Positions 1 to 11,834 of a stretch of DNA of 64,000 bases are shown here, in pieces. The stretch's first letter is position 1. Each line of letters begins with the position of its first letter. The position numbers and the translations under genes were made by a program. The notes beneath the pieces are model-generated. The model made no database searches. It was not told the DNA's origin and worked only from the letters and a program-made list of their open reading frames with translations. This DNA comes from Ancylostoma caninum. Lineage: Eukaryota > Nematoda > Chromadorea > Rhabditida > Ancylostomatidae. The DNA is taken from positions 620,001 through 684,000 of the forward strand of contig JBAJFG010000262.1 in NCBI GenBank assembly GCA_037903475.1, read 5' to 3'.

Positions 1-126
1 AGAAACGTCAAAATACTAGTGATGTGAATCTGTCGTGCTTGCTGCGCCAAGAAAAAAGAGAAGAAAACCGGATAACAATATAATTTACAGGAATAATCTT
101 CAGTATTACTGATGAGTGGTTACCGA

Positions 127-1058
127 TTAACCCCTCAGAACCGATAGTGTTTCGTTCAATGCTTGCAGCCAAGCGTGTAGCAGATCTTCAGAATCCGCTG
201 ACAGCAGCACGCTGAAAAAAAGTTAATGTAATAGGTCAATGTCATGCATCTGTCAGAATAACAACTAATGCAGGGAAAATAGTGAATTATTGAAATTTTC
301 ATCAAGGTGATTGGATGAATCACACTGCCGAAAAAAAACTTGAGAAAAAACTTGAACATGGAAAACTAGGGATCTCGGAAGCATAGGGGGTCAGCGGTCA
401 ACAGCCGCGGATTTTTTGTGGGCGGTTCAGGAATAGGTTACCATCCCAGGTAGAACCTGATTTTAATTTGCATATATTTGTAGACACCTCCTAGGGCAGC
501 ACAATTCCAGGACAAAAAAAAGAAACAAGTGCGGCTGCTGCTTCAAATTCATAGCGCGAATAACCAGATGGTATAACAACAATTCTGGGCAGTTAGTCCC
601 CCACGAAAACAAAAGACAGACGTCTGCCGCTACCTTCATAGTCCTAGTTGCTTTAGTAACTTGATGAACTCGAATAAAAACGTATATGGTCAAACAACAA
701 TAACTTGACAAAATAGTCGCAGAAAACTTAAACTGACCGTTTTTTCTCCATCAGCGATGGTGTGGTGGAAACCAACATATCAATGCTGAAGGAGTTCTCA
801 CGTGGACACTGTTCAGGAGTACATATCGTAACCACATCGTTCGTACACTTGCTAAGATCCATAAATGCTACTGGACGCTAGAAAGAATCGGTAACGTTTT
901 TAGAATCCTTAGCTGGTAAACTCTGTACAAGAATAACTATGCTTTACCTTCTCCATAGATTCGTCGTCTGGATAGCGCCAGAAATACACCATTCCGCGAC
1001 GAAGCACGGCCCAGTAGCGCTCCCACGATCCCATACCGCTGATGGTTTGGTACATTGT
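127..1058 (-). CDS. ani-1: Anillin-like protein, C-terminal PH domain exons
   Basis: Three exons read on the minus strand (948-1058, 738-877, 127-211) encode the PH domain that ends anillins. Known anillin PH domains bind phosphoinositides and septins at the cleavage furrow. The first exon has the diagnostic [11 protein letters not shown] start and the YFWRYPDDE strand. The second has [11 protein letters not shown], and the last gives the C-terminal helix with the conserved Trp ([11 protein letters not shown]) and a TAA stop at 127-129. Junction phases agree: 738-877 ends with two codon bases, the next exon supplies one. The last intron uses a GTCAGT donor and a polypyrimidine-TTTCAG acceptor. 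The symbol is by analogy with C. elegans ANI-1; a paralogue (ANI-2/3 type) cannot be excluded. Confidence 0.9.
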
Positions 1059-1423
1059 CTGAACACATTGTTTCCTATCACAATCATTTTGGCACGAATG
1101 TTGACTAACGTGCACTAACGCTTGAAGTAAAAATTAATGTTTACATTAATGACAAGCCGAGTAAGATGGAGACCTAAGCTGCAAAGGTAAATATAACAGC
1201 TAATCGATATTTTCCTTTATTCTTAATCTAAATCTCTTCTTTGGTAGGATTTACCGACGCAAAAAAATATAAGGCTGTTTACTCAGTGCTTAATGAGCAG
1301 CACTGCACTAAATGCAATAAGGTTGGGTACCATTACTAAAATTAAAATCTGGCTGAGCTCAACAGTAGTAGATCAATTTTCTATTTGTAAATTTCCTGAT
1401 TTCTCCATATTCAACGAACTCAC

Positions 1424-2537
1424 GAGAAAACCACGGTTGTCCACTTCAATAGCCGGCGGCAACGTCGTGCAACGAGCAAACACCTCGATCGTGCCCTCCA
1501 GGGGGTATTCAGCTTCATCCAAATAAAATTTGTTCATTCCGACAGTATCTCTGTTCAATATGATGTATCCACAGCGAACGAACTCTGATCCACCCGATTC
1601 TTGGTGAGAGGGACGATTCGATCGGTGCGCAACTGGAAATGACAGATTATGTGTAAATTACATATGTACACAGCAAAAAAGAGAAAATATGGACGCTACT
1701 TACGTGCTGGACTAAGTAGATTCTTGCATTTGTTGGCGATATTACTCGCACATGACTGCTCCACATTCTTCGCACTCGGAAGCTTCTAACAATTCGTGAG
1801 TTGAAATCGGTATTTTTGTAGCAAGTAACAATCATAGTAAACAAACCATCGCATAAACCTCCAGCACCACGTTAAAATCAACTGGCAAATTCGAGAACTG
1901 TACACTCTCAGCGAAAGTCAACTGGCGAATACGATTTTGGTTGTGAGCCAACAGCGAAACCGGTCCGGTTGCCTCCACCTCAGCACCGCATTTCAGGAGA
2001 ATCAGTAGCGCATAAGATGATTCTGTAACACAACGACTAAGGAAACCGCTAGGACCACAGCAGCAAGAATTAAATCCGAACACTCACCTTGCTCATACTG
2101 TCGCTGGCAGAAACTTCTGTTCAAATACACACAAATATTGGAAATAGTCATTGTACCACGTAATTCTCGACTGACAGGTGGTGGAGGGTTGCGGACAGCG
2201 GCCAAAGCGGAGATGCGACTAACCTCGCATCTGAGCAGGTCAAGACGTTCACGTGCCAAAAGAAGCGTGCGCTGGGCAGATAGCTGAACAGACAGAGATA
2301 CATTCGCAACTGTCAATTCAGCTGTGGTCGATGCCATCCTGGCATGCCGTAACAGACTAAGAAACCTGGTTGAAACTATATCCTCTTCTACTTATAAACT
2401 AGCTGCGGTGTTTCATTAAAGAAAAACCGTTTCTATGATACCTCTTGCATAGATTTCTGCTTTTTGCGAGCCAACGCCAGAACTTTCAGAGTCATCTCGA
2501 TCTGCTCTTCTTGCACACGAATCTGATGATTCAGCTT
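1424..2537 (-). CDS. ani-1: Anillin homology domain exons (C2-like region and coiled-coil lead-in)
   Basis: Exons 2442-2537, 2088-2283, 1847-2022, 1704-1785 and 1424-1632 join in consistent phase. The first encodes a helical segment (EEQIEMTLKVLALARKKQKS). The second holds the AHD pattern SAQRTLLLARERLDLLRCEV and LRGTMTISNICVYL. Then come the VDFNVVLEVYAM strand and FVRCGYIILNRDT..FYLDEAEYPLEGTIEVFARC, typical of anillin/rhotekin homology regions that bind RhoA-GTP and membrane. Residues RGFL then splice directly to [12 protein letters not shown] of the PH domain, as in other anillins. The exon 2088-2283 start uses the acceptor TCTGTTCAG ending at 2284; an in-frame Met farther upstream is intronic on this model. 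Confidence 0.88.
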
Positions 2538-2891
2538 CTGAACAAAAACATTTGAACTCCATCCATCCTTTAATGTGCAACTGCCACGACGATGTTTGCC
2601 GAAAAAGGGGCAACTTATATTGGGTGCGTGCGTTCGTCGCGTGCATGACAATGGTAAAAGATTTCTGAAGCGGGTCAAGACGTTCACGTGCCAAAAGAAG
2701 CGTGCGCTGGGCAGATAGCTGAACAGACAGAGATACATTCGCAACTGTCAATTCAGCTGTGGTCGATGCCATCCTGGCATGCCGTAACAGACTAAGAAAC
2801 CTGGTTGAAACTATATCCTCTTCTACTTATAAACTAGCTGCGGTGTTTCATTAAAGAAAAACCGTTTCTATGATACCTCTTGCATAGATTT
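2238..2891. repeat. 219-bp exact direct duplication across an anillin exon border
   Basis: Bases 2238-2456 recur at 2673-2891 with no difference I could find (offset 435). Each copy holds the 5' part of the AHD exon, the whole preceding intron and the end of the exon before it. The 2673-2891 copy carries a truncated AHD exon: after ARERLD the reading runs into unrelated sequence. The gap contains the exon 2442-2537 complete. It is a recent tandem duplication or an assembly (haplotype) artefact. Confidence 0.9.
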
Positions 2892-3526
2892 ATTATTTAT
2901 GAAGCGGTCCAGCGTTAGGATTCATGGACGCATAACCTGGCGATCAAGTCGTACGTCTCCTATCATTACGTGGTCTCTACGATAACCATAGTTGGTTTGC
3001 TCGGATGAGGTTTCGTAAATCTCACCCCAGATGCAGGTGCGTTTTCAGCGTCGCGGTTTTCACCATAGCTGTGCGGTACTCATCATGGTTCATATGCCTC
3101 GCTGCCCGGTCTTCAAAGAAAATCCTTCCCGATTGAATTAGTGTGCCTGACGGCCGACTGATGCACGCATCTAGTATAAATTGCCCTTAAGTCGCATACA
3201 AATCACGAAATTCACTGCGATGTTGGAGCAATCGCATATAATGTTTCAATCATTCTTATTCAGGGAACGTCAATCGTTACACCGCTGTCAATCGTGTCAG
3301 CGCTGTCCCACTCGTTAACCCACGCTGATACGCGTTAACTCAAAAAATCAAAAACTGGACCGTGAACGAAGGAGTAATGCGGCACGATCTCGCGTTTCGT
3401 GTAGGATTGAATGCTCCAAGGGTAGGAAGAAAATAAGTTCGCACCAATTCTCTAAGTAGACCTTGCTTCCACAAAATCAACCATGGCTAATGCATTATCA
3501 GAGAAAACCTTGGAAAAGAAACCTAC
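2892..3526. other. Intronic stretch without a recognised gene
   Basis: Between the duplicated AHD segment and the next exon (3527-3627) I see no coding exon. A segment near 3290-3345 (Ser/Thr-like CGTTAACCCACGCTGATAC run) resembles one at 46325-46360, suggesting a dispersed repeat. Confidence 0.4.
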
Positions 3527-5122
3527 CGTCATCTGGCGCTTGTACTCTTCGTGAGCATCTCGAGGATGAGTGCCAGTTGTAATTGCGCTGAGGAACGAAT
3601 CATCAAAGTTCGGTACTGCGTTTGTTCCTGAACGTTGACATATCAGTAGTTCACATATTTAACATCTAAGAAAGAAAATTACCTTGTGAGAACCCAGTGC
3701 CAACAGGGGAATCTACCGGTGTAGAAGTGGCCAACGCAGATGGATGCTGCGTTGTATTACGGGAGAACTGGCCGTACGTACTCACCTGAAACAACACTCA
3801 CTGGCCCTCACTGAGATGGCATGCTCAATTGCAACCAATATAATCCAACCTTTTCACCAATAGTTCCTTCTCTGGATTTGTAAGTGCTGACACCAACACC
3901 GGGCGTAGGAGCCGTTAATGGAGAGAACCTCGGAGGAGTATCAGACGGAACGTACCCTACTCGATGACTGCGCTGCATATCACGATAGCCACTCATCTAG
4001 AATTATGAAGTTGATAAACCCAATGTTGTGGGCTTCAATACAAGAAATGTACCGAATATTTTAGCGGATGAGGTACACGATGTGCAGCGGCTCCGACGCC
4101 AGGTGGGAGGACGGGAGGCTGAGGAGGTTGCGGAGGAAGTTCCGAAATATGATCGACACCATCTCCACGGACCGTTCCGTATCCATCTGGTCTGATCACA
4201 GCTGAGGCACGATCAGACACCGTCCCGTGTCCAATAGTGCTCAGCCCATCATGCTCCTGCAATGGAGAGGTCTACCGAAGAAGAATGTACACGATGATAA
4301 GATAAATCTGAATCCTGCCGTCTGCAAGGCGGTGAAAAACGAAAACGAAGGACTAATTAACCTCGACAAATTCGAACATCCTATCAATTTCTCCGTTCAC
4401 TTTCTCCTCTTCGCTGTTTGTGAAACGACGTTCTCGTGTCAATGGACTTGCAACAGTTTGTGGATGAGGTTCCTTCAAGAAACAAAATCCGTTATATCCC
4501 CTTAGGCTGTGATTCCCACAACACACCTGCTGGCCGTATTGCGGGCGGTACTGGTTTGCACTTATACGCCGTACTCGAGCATAGTTGGGTTCACCATCAG
4601 GCTGATCCTAGAGGAGGTTTTCAATGGTATCAAGAGACAAAATAATTAAAATGTGGATGAATGACAAAGGAAAATTCAGGACTAAACTTACACCAGAGCT
4701 ACGATACTGCTGCTCACTGGAGATTCTTCTGTGTTGCACATAATATCCATGCTGACTGGTGTTTGGATGTATTACAGACAATCTAAAAGGTAATTAAAAA
4801 GGGTGAGAGAAACATAACTTCCAGAAATCACAATTAACCTCTGTGGCGGTGGAGCCGGTTTGACAATCATAGGTTTGGCGTAATTGTGCTCAATTGGTGC
4901 CGTAGGCATTGACGGTTCAACAGCATGGGTATCCCGAGTCTTCTCCAATGGCCCAACATAACTGGCATTTCCCATCATCACACTGAAATGATGTTTTCGA
5001 ATCATATAAAACAAGTCGGACGAGCCCGCGAGATTACCTCTCTGCTCGTCTTCCATCGTATACTGCTGAATGTTCTGGTGAAGGAATCGAGGGTACACGA
5101 CCGAATGCATTTACCAAATCAC
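3527..5122 (-). CDS. ani-1: Anillin-like protein, middle exons incl. a 25-nt microexon
   Basis: Nine exons join in frame on the minus strand: 5038-5122, 4839-4982, 4692-4716, 4527-4607, 4362-4472, 4077-4256, 3850-3996, 3683-3785, 3527-3627. The encoded segment is hydrophilic and proline-rich (ELPPQPPQPPVLPPGVG; MIVKPAPPPQ), as expected for the disordered linker before the AHD. The microexon 4692-4716 supplies EQQYRSSG and is required to keep phase between 4839-4982 (ends AG) and 4527-4607 (starts at a codon boundary). Every junction has GT..AG ends. No enzymatic motif is visible; function is inferred from the downstream domains. Confidence 0.82.
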
Positions 5123-5197
5123 CTAGAGATCAACATAAATTACCAACAGACCTGAAGTACCAAATAGCCGTATAAGCGTATTATACGCTCTAAAAAC

Positions 5198-5345
5198 TAT
5201 AGTCCGTTTCACCGGGGAACGTAGCTGGGAAGATCTCAGAGAAAGATAGAACGCGAGAAATAGTGCTGTGTTTGAAGAGGCAGCTGAGAAATGCAGATCA
5301 TAGGCACAAATACTCAACTATCGTCGTTTTTGAAACGGACTATAG
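5198..5345. mobile_element. Small MITE with CTATAGTCCGTTTCA terminal inverted repeats
   Basis: CTATAGTCCGTTTCA at the left end is mirrored by TGAAACGGACTATAG at the right end. The interior (AGAGAAAGATAGAACGCGAGAAA) resembles 8420-8530, where TIRs are decayed, so at least two family copies lie in introns of the anillin gene. Confidence 0.7.
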
Positions 5346-6159
5346 AAAGATAATCCAAACAGTTTCACAAAGAAACGCTAACTGAAACAACTATAAATTC
5401 AGAGAAAAGGAGTGTGGGAAGAAAAACTGAAGCATACGCAACTATGGGGACCCAAACGACCGGAACATCGGTATAATTATCGGGAGTCACTAAAATTTAT
5501 TTTTAAAGTCAAATTATTGAGAATAAGTGCTGAAAAATTAATAATGAGGGACTAAAATAAGCTTATGCAAAACTTTTACCTAACCTAAAAGCGTTTTAAA
5601 AAACATGGCGACCTATTTTCGATATGAAAATAGGTGTGTGAGTATATGAGTGCCTAGAATCATGCGGGACTGGAAGGGTGAGTTGAACCTAGGTTGACCT
5701 CAGCAGCCGCATTCCCATGAAAAAGGCGTTCCCCCCTCAAAAAAAGAAAAAGAAAAAAAAAAGAAAAAAATAATAACAAGCCTCTTTCACCTATCAAAGC
5801 TTACTCGTTCTATCTTATTCGGGAGTTTGTCATAGACGAATTTTTGGGTCGCCGAAATTTCGAAATTACTTTATGAAACAAGTGAAAACTTTGCATTAGT
5901 GTATTTTTGTTAACTTTTATTATTTTTCAAATGTTTACTATTAATTATTCATCATAAAAGAGATAATTTTATCAATTTTATTCTTCCAACTAAGTCCTTG
6001 AAGTAGCACTTCTTCCCCACGCCTCACACCCGCCCTGCCACTCCTGCCTTGGCACTGCTGTATTACCTGCAAGTATAATCTCTTCGAGCACCTAAGAATG
6101 CTCGTTTAGATTATGCTTACAGGTAATAAAACAACAAAGAAAAGGGGTCAGTAACAAAC
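5346..6159. other. Intron with A-rich tract and an imperfect hairpin
   Basis: No exon was found. An A-rich tract lies at 5738-5780. At 6060-6127 TATTACCTGCAAGTATAATC is nearly mirrored by AGATTATGCTTACAGGTAATA, giving a hairpin of about 21 bp with a few mismatches around a 25-nt loop. Confidence 0.5.
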
Positions 6160-9100
6160 CTTCTCCATGATTACCAAGCGGCGTCGACGTTCTCCTCAGA
6201 TCAACACGACTATCCGTTGACTCTTTATCGTCGTTACTAGGGTGCAACATACCAGGTTCCAACCTTTAAAAACAAAAACTTCAAAACATATAAATTGCAT
6301 ATAAACGTGTTATACGATACGGTTGGAGATTTTAAAAACAACAAAATAGCTTCTTCCCCTAACACTCTTCTTGTTCAATAGCTGATGATAATCTAAAGTG
6401 GCAATTGTTCCTCAGGCTTAAATTGGCATTAGCTCACCCAGTACACGGCACTTTCGACCAGTCATGTCCATAAGTTGGTAATACGGGCTCGGGAGCGTCT
6501 CCACCACTGTCCTTACGAACGGTCATGTACTGCGGCTGAATGGAGTTGGATGGCTGGATGTCGCTCACTCCATCTCGATTGGTCTTGTATGATATCGGCA
6601 GCTCTCTAAGCACGGGCCCTTAAAACCCACAGCATTTCAGAGCAATTTGCAGAATACACTCTAAAAAGTTTTTTTCCTGGATGAGGAACACACTTTTGTT
6701 TCCTTCTTCTTCTTCTCGCCTCATCTCCTCCTCTCGAGCCAACAGATCTTGAGGTCTCGGCATAGAACGTGTTCGCGTAAATTTGGAGCGATGTTTTGGT
6801 GGAGGTAGAGACTTTCCCCTCAAGATCGCTGCTTCCCTTTCCGCCTCTCTCGTTATTTTATCGAAAAGTCTTGCAAGATCTCGAATTCTTCCTCGTGGGA
6901 CATGACGACTGGAAACGAATTTGCATTTGGTAACATCCTTTAGACTCTCCAGGGAAATCTCACCGTACGGTACTGCCAGTGCCACTCAATTTGCTCTCAT
7001 TAGAGCGAGCATCTGGTTCTCTGTACTCCCTATGTGTGTCAATGTCGGGAACTTGCCATTTGTAAGGTGAACCAGGTTCTAAAACAGCATTTCAGTAAGC
7101 ATGAGATAAACTTCAGTAGCACATCTTACCTGATCTTCCATAACCGTACCCTCTTCTATACCAACGAGAAGATGTCGGACTATACAGTGACGAGGTGTTC
7201 GGCTAAAACAACGGTTGCGTATGAGGAAGGTTCGATTTCTTTTTGCCAACAACATTGCTATTTCTTACGTTGTTCATTGAAATACGCGTGGGTTGAGTGT
7301 ATGAAGAAACATCATGCGCTGTTACGCTATTTCTTGTCGCCAATCCACTGGCTGACATACGGTCCGTCTCAGAACGGGTAGCCTGACTACCAAATCCAAA
7401 CGCACGCATACTTTTTGGCGTCGAAGGCGGGCGTGATTCGGCAAGCACCTGATGAGAACGACGTTAAATTGTCCGTCATTCCATGCACAGAAGCAAACGA
7501 AACAAGAAACGTACTTTCTGTCGGAGCTCTTCTGCAGTCTCCTTCTGAATTACATTTGGTAGTATAGTCGGCACAGTTTTTGGAGCTACCTCACGGATAT
7601 ACTGTGGCGGATTTTCATTGCCACTCTGATCAGGGAGAACCAGCTCCTGATGGGGCACTTTCGAATGTGTCATCAAATTAGGCTGTTCTCCACCAACGTT
7701 GACCTCTCTCAGTTCACGTACAGTGTAGCTCTCGACGTGAGGTGGACGTATTCCCTCTTGGTATTCGAGTCGTTCAGTCACTTCACGCTCTTCGAAGACC
7801 TGATCAGACGCTTCGCTAAATCGTTTCTTATGTTCTTGCAAGTGATCGGTGCTTTTGTTCCGAAGACGTTCTTCTGAGTGATTCCAAACACTTCTAAGGA
7901 TTTCGTTGGAATTTTCATCAAGCTGGAAATAATCCCTGAGAATGAGTTCAAACAAATTGGTCATGGATATACTCTAACTCCGCAACTGACCTTTCCCTCC
8001 TCCCACTGACTTATAGTGCTGCTTCTCCATTCCTGATGCGTTCTTGTCTCGTACTGATGATGCTGGTTATCGATGAAAGAACGCCTTCGCTCACTTCTGT
8101 CAGATATCTAAACTGAGAACTAATATCTCTCGAATAGAAGTAACACAAATTGAAGTCAAAACTGTTAATCAACCAATTGTAAGACGTCGAAAGGATTGCC
8201 AAAAGAGCAGCATAGCAGAAACACATTTCTGCCTGAAGTGGACAACAAACTGGCTACGAGTGGTCAGCTGCCGATGCCCTAATAGGGCAGACCCCATAGC
8301 GCATGAAAATTAGGCCTGTACAAGCCTATAAAACATGACGTAAGTACTCAACGGTATTTTCAGCAACAAATTCCTTTGGAGTGAACAGATAGAACTTTTC
8401 CTCCACTTCCTTTAACCAGGGATGATGGAGAAATATCAGAGAAAGAAACAGCGCGGAAAAGTGCGCGGCAATTAGCGAGGGAAGGGAAAAACGCAGGCGA
8501 TAGACACAATTACTTAGTTATCACCGCTTTTAAAATAGGCTATAACATGTTATGTATGTGATGGAACAAACGGATGATCTCAAAACAATGAAAACAGTGA
8601 ATTTCTTTTTCTGGAAATGTCTATACTGACTCGCCTCATACTTGAACACGTATCCAAAATAAATTATTAATATGAAAGCATGAAGCCAAACCAATAGCAA
8701 GGTATCAATTCACAAAATAAAATACGTTCACAAACAGAACATATAAACTTACCCTATCCTGTGGACGATGCAGCTCATCTTTCTTGCCAGTCATCTCAAG
8801 CCGGCTGAAGATAGAAGCGCTATCGGATAAGTGTGTGTTCTCTACCCGACTGCGATCCCCTTGCATCTGCCGCTGTTGAAGCATAGCATTGAGCACCGAT
8901 GTAGCGGGATGCTAAACACTTAACGTAGAGTGAAGAAGAAATAAAGAGGTGCCTTACCCATGTGAATTCGAAACTCACTCCTCTTTTCTCAAACGAATTA
9001 TTTGCAAAACGTTCAAAGTTCGAATTAATGTCAGGCTTGCCCAATGGGACCGTGCGTCCCTTCACGGTGTCCTCAGCTTTTTCGGAAGGTTCTAAATAAT

Positions 9101-9296
9101 GAATACTTATTGCATTATTGCATGTACCTAGTCTAACAATAAGACAGGTAGCATGGATTGCTTTGCAACAAACTATGCTCATTAAAGTCAACGAAGTCAC
9201 TCAGTGCTACATCAACTGACCTTCTTCTCCGAAAGACATTCCTTGACGGAGTCGAATTGTCTCACCAGTCTGAATCCCCACCTCAGCGCGTTCCGG
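6160..9296 (-). CDS. ani-1: Anillin-like protein, N-terminal-half exons (6.2-9.3 kb)
   Basis: Eleven minus-strand exons join in phase: 9221-9296, 8979-9091, 8753-8910, 7991-8096, 7515-7922, 7269-7448, 7130-7202, 6964-7078, 6694-6908, 6438-6603, 6160-6263. The longest (136 codons) is charged and probably helical in part (EERLRNKSTDHLQEHKKRF). Exon 6694-6908 carries RGRIRDLARLFDKITREAE, resembling the short conserved helix found in anillin N-terminal halves, and a basic Ser/Pro stretch (KFTRTRSMPRPQ). The border of 6438-6603 is the least certain: a TTAGAG acceptor is needed to restore phase with 6694-6908. All other junctions use ordinary signals. Confidence 0.8.
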
Positions 9297-9559
9297 CTGA
9301 AAATTGAGTTTTATCCTCGAACACCTATTCGGAAACATAGGGTAATAAACACCAGATGCATTGCTTCGTTTATGGGACGCTTAAACTGAGTAAATGAAAC
9401 ACTTCCTGACACGAACATCGCAAAAAGGAGCAGTCCGGATTGGTGCGAAAAACATTTTTTCACCCGGCTTTTGGAATTTCAAAGTGCCAGAGCATCGCAA
9501 CAGTGGTCTGATCACACACGCTACAGAGCATGGGAAGCAGCACATCGACTGCCTGCCAC

Positions 9560-9690
9560 ATCCACTTTATTACTATCACCCCCCCCCCCTCTTTTTTCTC
9601 CCCTTCTTTCTCTCTATTACTATCCCCCCCCCCTCTCTTTCTTTATTCTCCCCTTCTTTCTCTCTCTCCCTCTCTCAATATCGATCGATT
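9560..9690 (+). repeat. Polypyrimidine tract
   Basis: About 120 bases are almost pure C/T on the plus strand, with two C-runs of 9-10 bases and two near-identical blocks (TCTCCCCTTCTTTCTCTCT). The long open frames across it are a by-product of the absence of purines, not genes. Confidence 0.85.
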
Positions 9691-9803
9691 TTCTCACTCC
9701 CTGCCCAAAACTGGTCGCAGTGTAGCGCGTGCGACAGACTCCGGACTACTGTCGTTCGCATAACTGCTACACATACGAACTAGAGATCTTCTAAAACGAG
9801 ACT

Positions 9804-10000
9804 TACATGGAACTCCAAACGGCCGTATGCAAGGGGCGGGATGGCGGCGCGGCTCTCTTGGGCAGAGACACGGAGGTTCTTCATGTGGCTCTGGTTTCTC
9901 TACTTCTGCTAGCAGCAGACAACCTGAGTGCCACGCCGTGTCGCAGTCCCGTCCCTTGCACACACCCGTTTGGAGCTCCTGTACGTCACATATCACGACG
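9804..10000. mobile_element. GC-rich palindromic MITE (family A)
   Basis: GGAACTCCAAACGGCCGTAT... at the left is mirrored by ..CACACCCGTTTGGAGCTCC at the right, with arms of about 45 bp. A second, diverged member lies at 48840-49005 (GGACTCCAGATCTACGCAGA.., CTCTTGGGCGGAGACACGG). Confidence 0.7.
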
Positions 10001-11834
10001 CATACAAGGTATATGCAAGAGAGCATGAACTCAAACGTTGAAAGGAGTCACTGAGATGAAAAGTTTATACACCAATATATAACATGAAATCAAAATCTCT
10101 AGAAGTAAACACAAGCACTCATCTAGAATATTATGGCGTTGAATACTCCTAGAGGCAAGTTTTACAATTAGCCGCGATCCAAGTCAGTTTTTGAAGGAAG
10201 CTCTTCGGCAAAAGAACAAAATCAAGCACTTATGGTTAGAAGCATGTTCTGCAGGAGATTAAGTGTGCGCATCCAATTTGTTTTGAGAACGCACTTAAAG
10301 ACTACACAAACAAAAGTGGTCGTATTGCTGTGAGCGCTAAGGTACGCAAATTCGACAGCTCCAACGTAATCAAGAAAATGCTGCAGTATCAAATATGGGC
10401 CAATGCTCAAGATCTGCCCAAATCACCTAATGTTAGCTAACCGCCACTTCTGAGTGTGAGGCGTTTAGCTTTTGCTTCTACAATTTGTGAGCGAGGCGCG
10501 TGGCGGGAGCTACTTGCTCTCATTGGAGCACGCTCTTACCGCATTCTTCATTTAGACCCCGCTTTGTGTGGCCGCTACGCTGTGAAATAACCCACGGAAT
10601 CCGCTTGGTTTTCGAAAAAGACCGTGCGGGGAAGGAGTCACTTACGTCCACGCGGCTATGATTTCTCGCATGATCCTCGCAACTTCAACATGAGGTACGA
10701 GTTCTGTGTCGCACACAGTCTCGCCATGCAACTACATTTCATACAAGTGAATTTCCGCGAGTAGCAGCATCTGAAGACCTATTGCGGAAGTCATTGTTGT
10801 GGGCTTAAAATTTGTCATCAAATTCGAAGAGCACACTCAAGTTTCCGGTGGAACATAATGCTCAGCACGTAGTCCATTTCGAACACTAACATTTTAACCC
10901 GTGCATTTGACTTGTTAGGCTACATCTCTATGATTTCTAAAAAGCCACATGTTGTTTCAGAAATTGTCAGGAACTATGACGAAATCACTGGTGGTCAGGC
11001 ATGAGCATCTCTTAAAACTGATATGTAACAACGCCTACACGGCTGTCACGAAGCAACAAGCGCAGTATCTCTTCAGAGTCCACATTGCTGTGGAAGGAAA
11101 TCCCATCGAAGTTAACCGAAACATCGCTCTATTCAGGGACCCCGAATATTCAACCACTGCCACATAAGCACCTCTCTAAATCGTCGTCTTTGGAAAGCCT
11201 CCCTTGAGAATAAAGTCCTATTGGAACTGGCCGGAGAATTGTAGCCTTCCTCGTCGTTCAGTTCGTATGGAGCTCGTTTCGGCTGAAAACAATAAGAATC
11301 AACCCCAGACTACGATCGTGTGAACCCGGTGATTTATAATCAAATAAAGAAGAATGGAGAGCAAATTCCAGTAGGTGACAAAGAGAAGGAGAAAAAAATG
11401 AAAGGTAGAAAATAATAAGCGCGTAAAGGTAGATTTTGCGCGAAAGGGGACTTGCAAAAGCCGCAATACCTAATGCAGCCACTGTCGACTAACCAGTTTC
11501 ATATCGCAATGCCATGAACTAGGCCAGTCCGACAGTCTCATAAATTTGAAAAATATGTATACCACAAGTGGAAAAGAGACCGCTAACGATGTACCGTGAG
11601 AGCGTCCGTGACAACCAGAGGTGACGGTACACTATCCACGCTTTTTAGCGACGGTGTTCGGCTTGGTGGATTCATCTGCAAAAGCTAGTTTCGACTTAAC
11701 GAAGGAAAATCCACATTCACATCGGTCACAATAGAATATTTGTTGCATGACGCTGGCTTAGAGATCTTTTTTTAGCAAGAACGAAGAATATTCTCGTACT
11801 TCGACACAACACATGTTTCAACAGCAGTTCTCAC
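10001..11834. other. Intron with a possible decayed exon (10961-11166, plus)
   Basis: Mostly featureless. At 10961-11166 a TTGTTTCAG acceptor is followed by a plus-strand open frame ending TAA whose last 40 codons look protein-like (RVHIAVEGNPIEVNRNIALF), while its first part reads better in another frame. I do not recognise the family; it may be the frameshifted last exon of an old gene or pseudogene nested antisense in the anillin gene. Confidence 0.3.

Noticed and set aside
9394..9783. Pro/Ser/Leu-rich plus-strand open frames
   Set aside because: Produced by the polypyrimidine tract, which lacks stops in all three frames.
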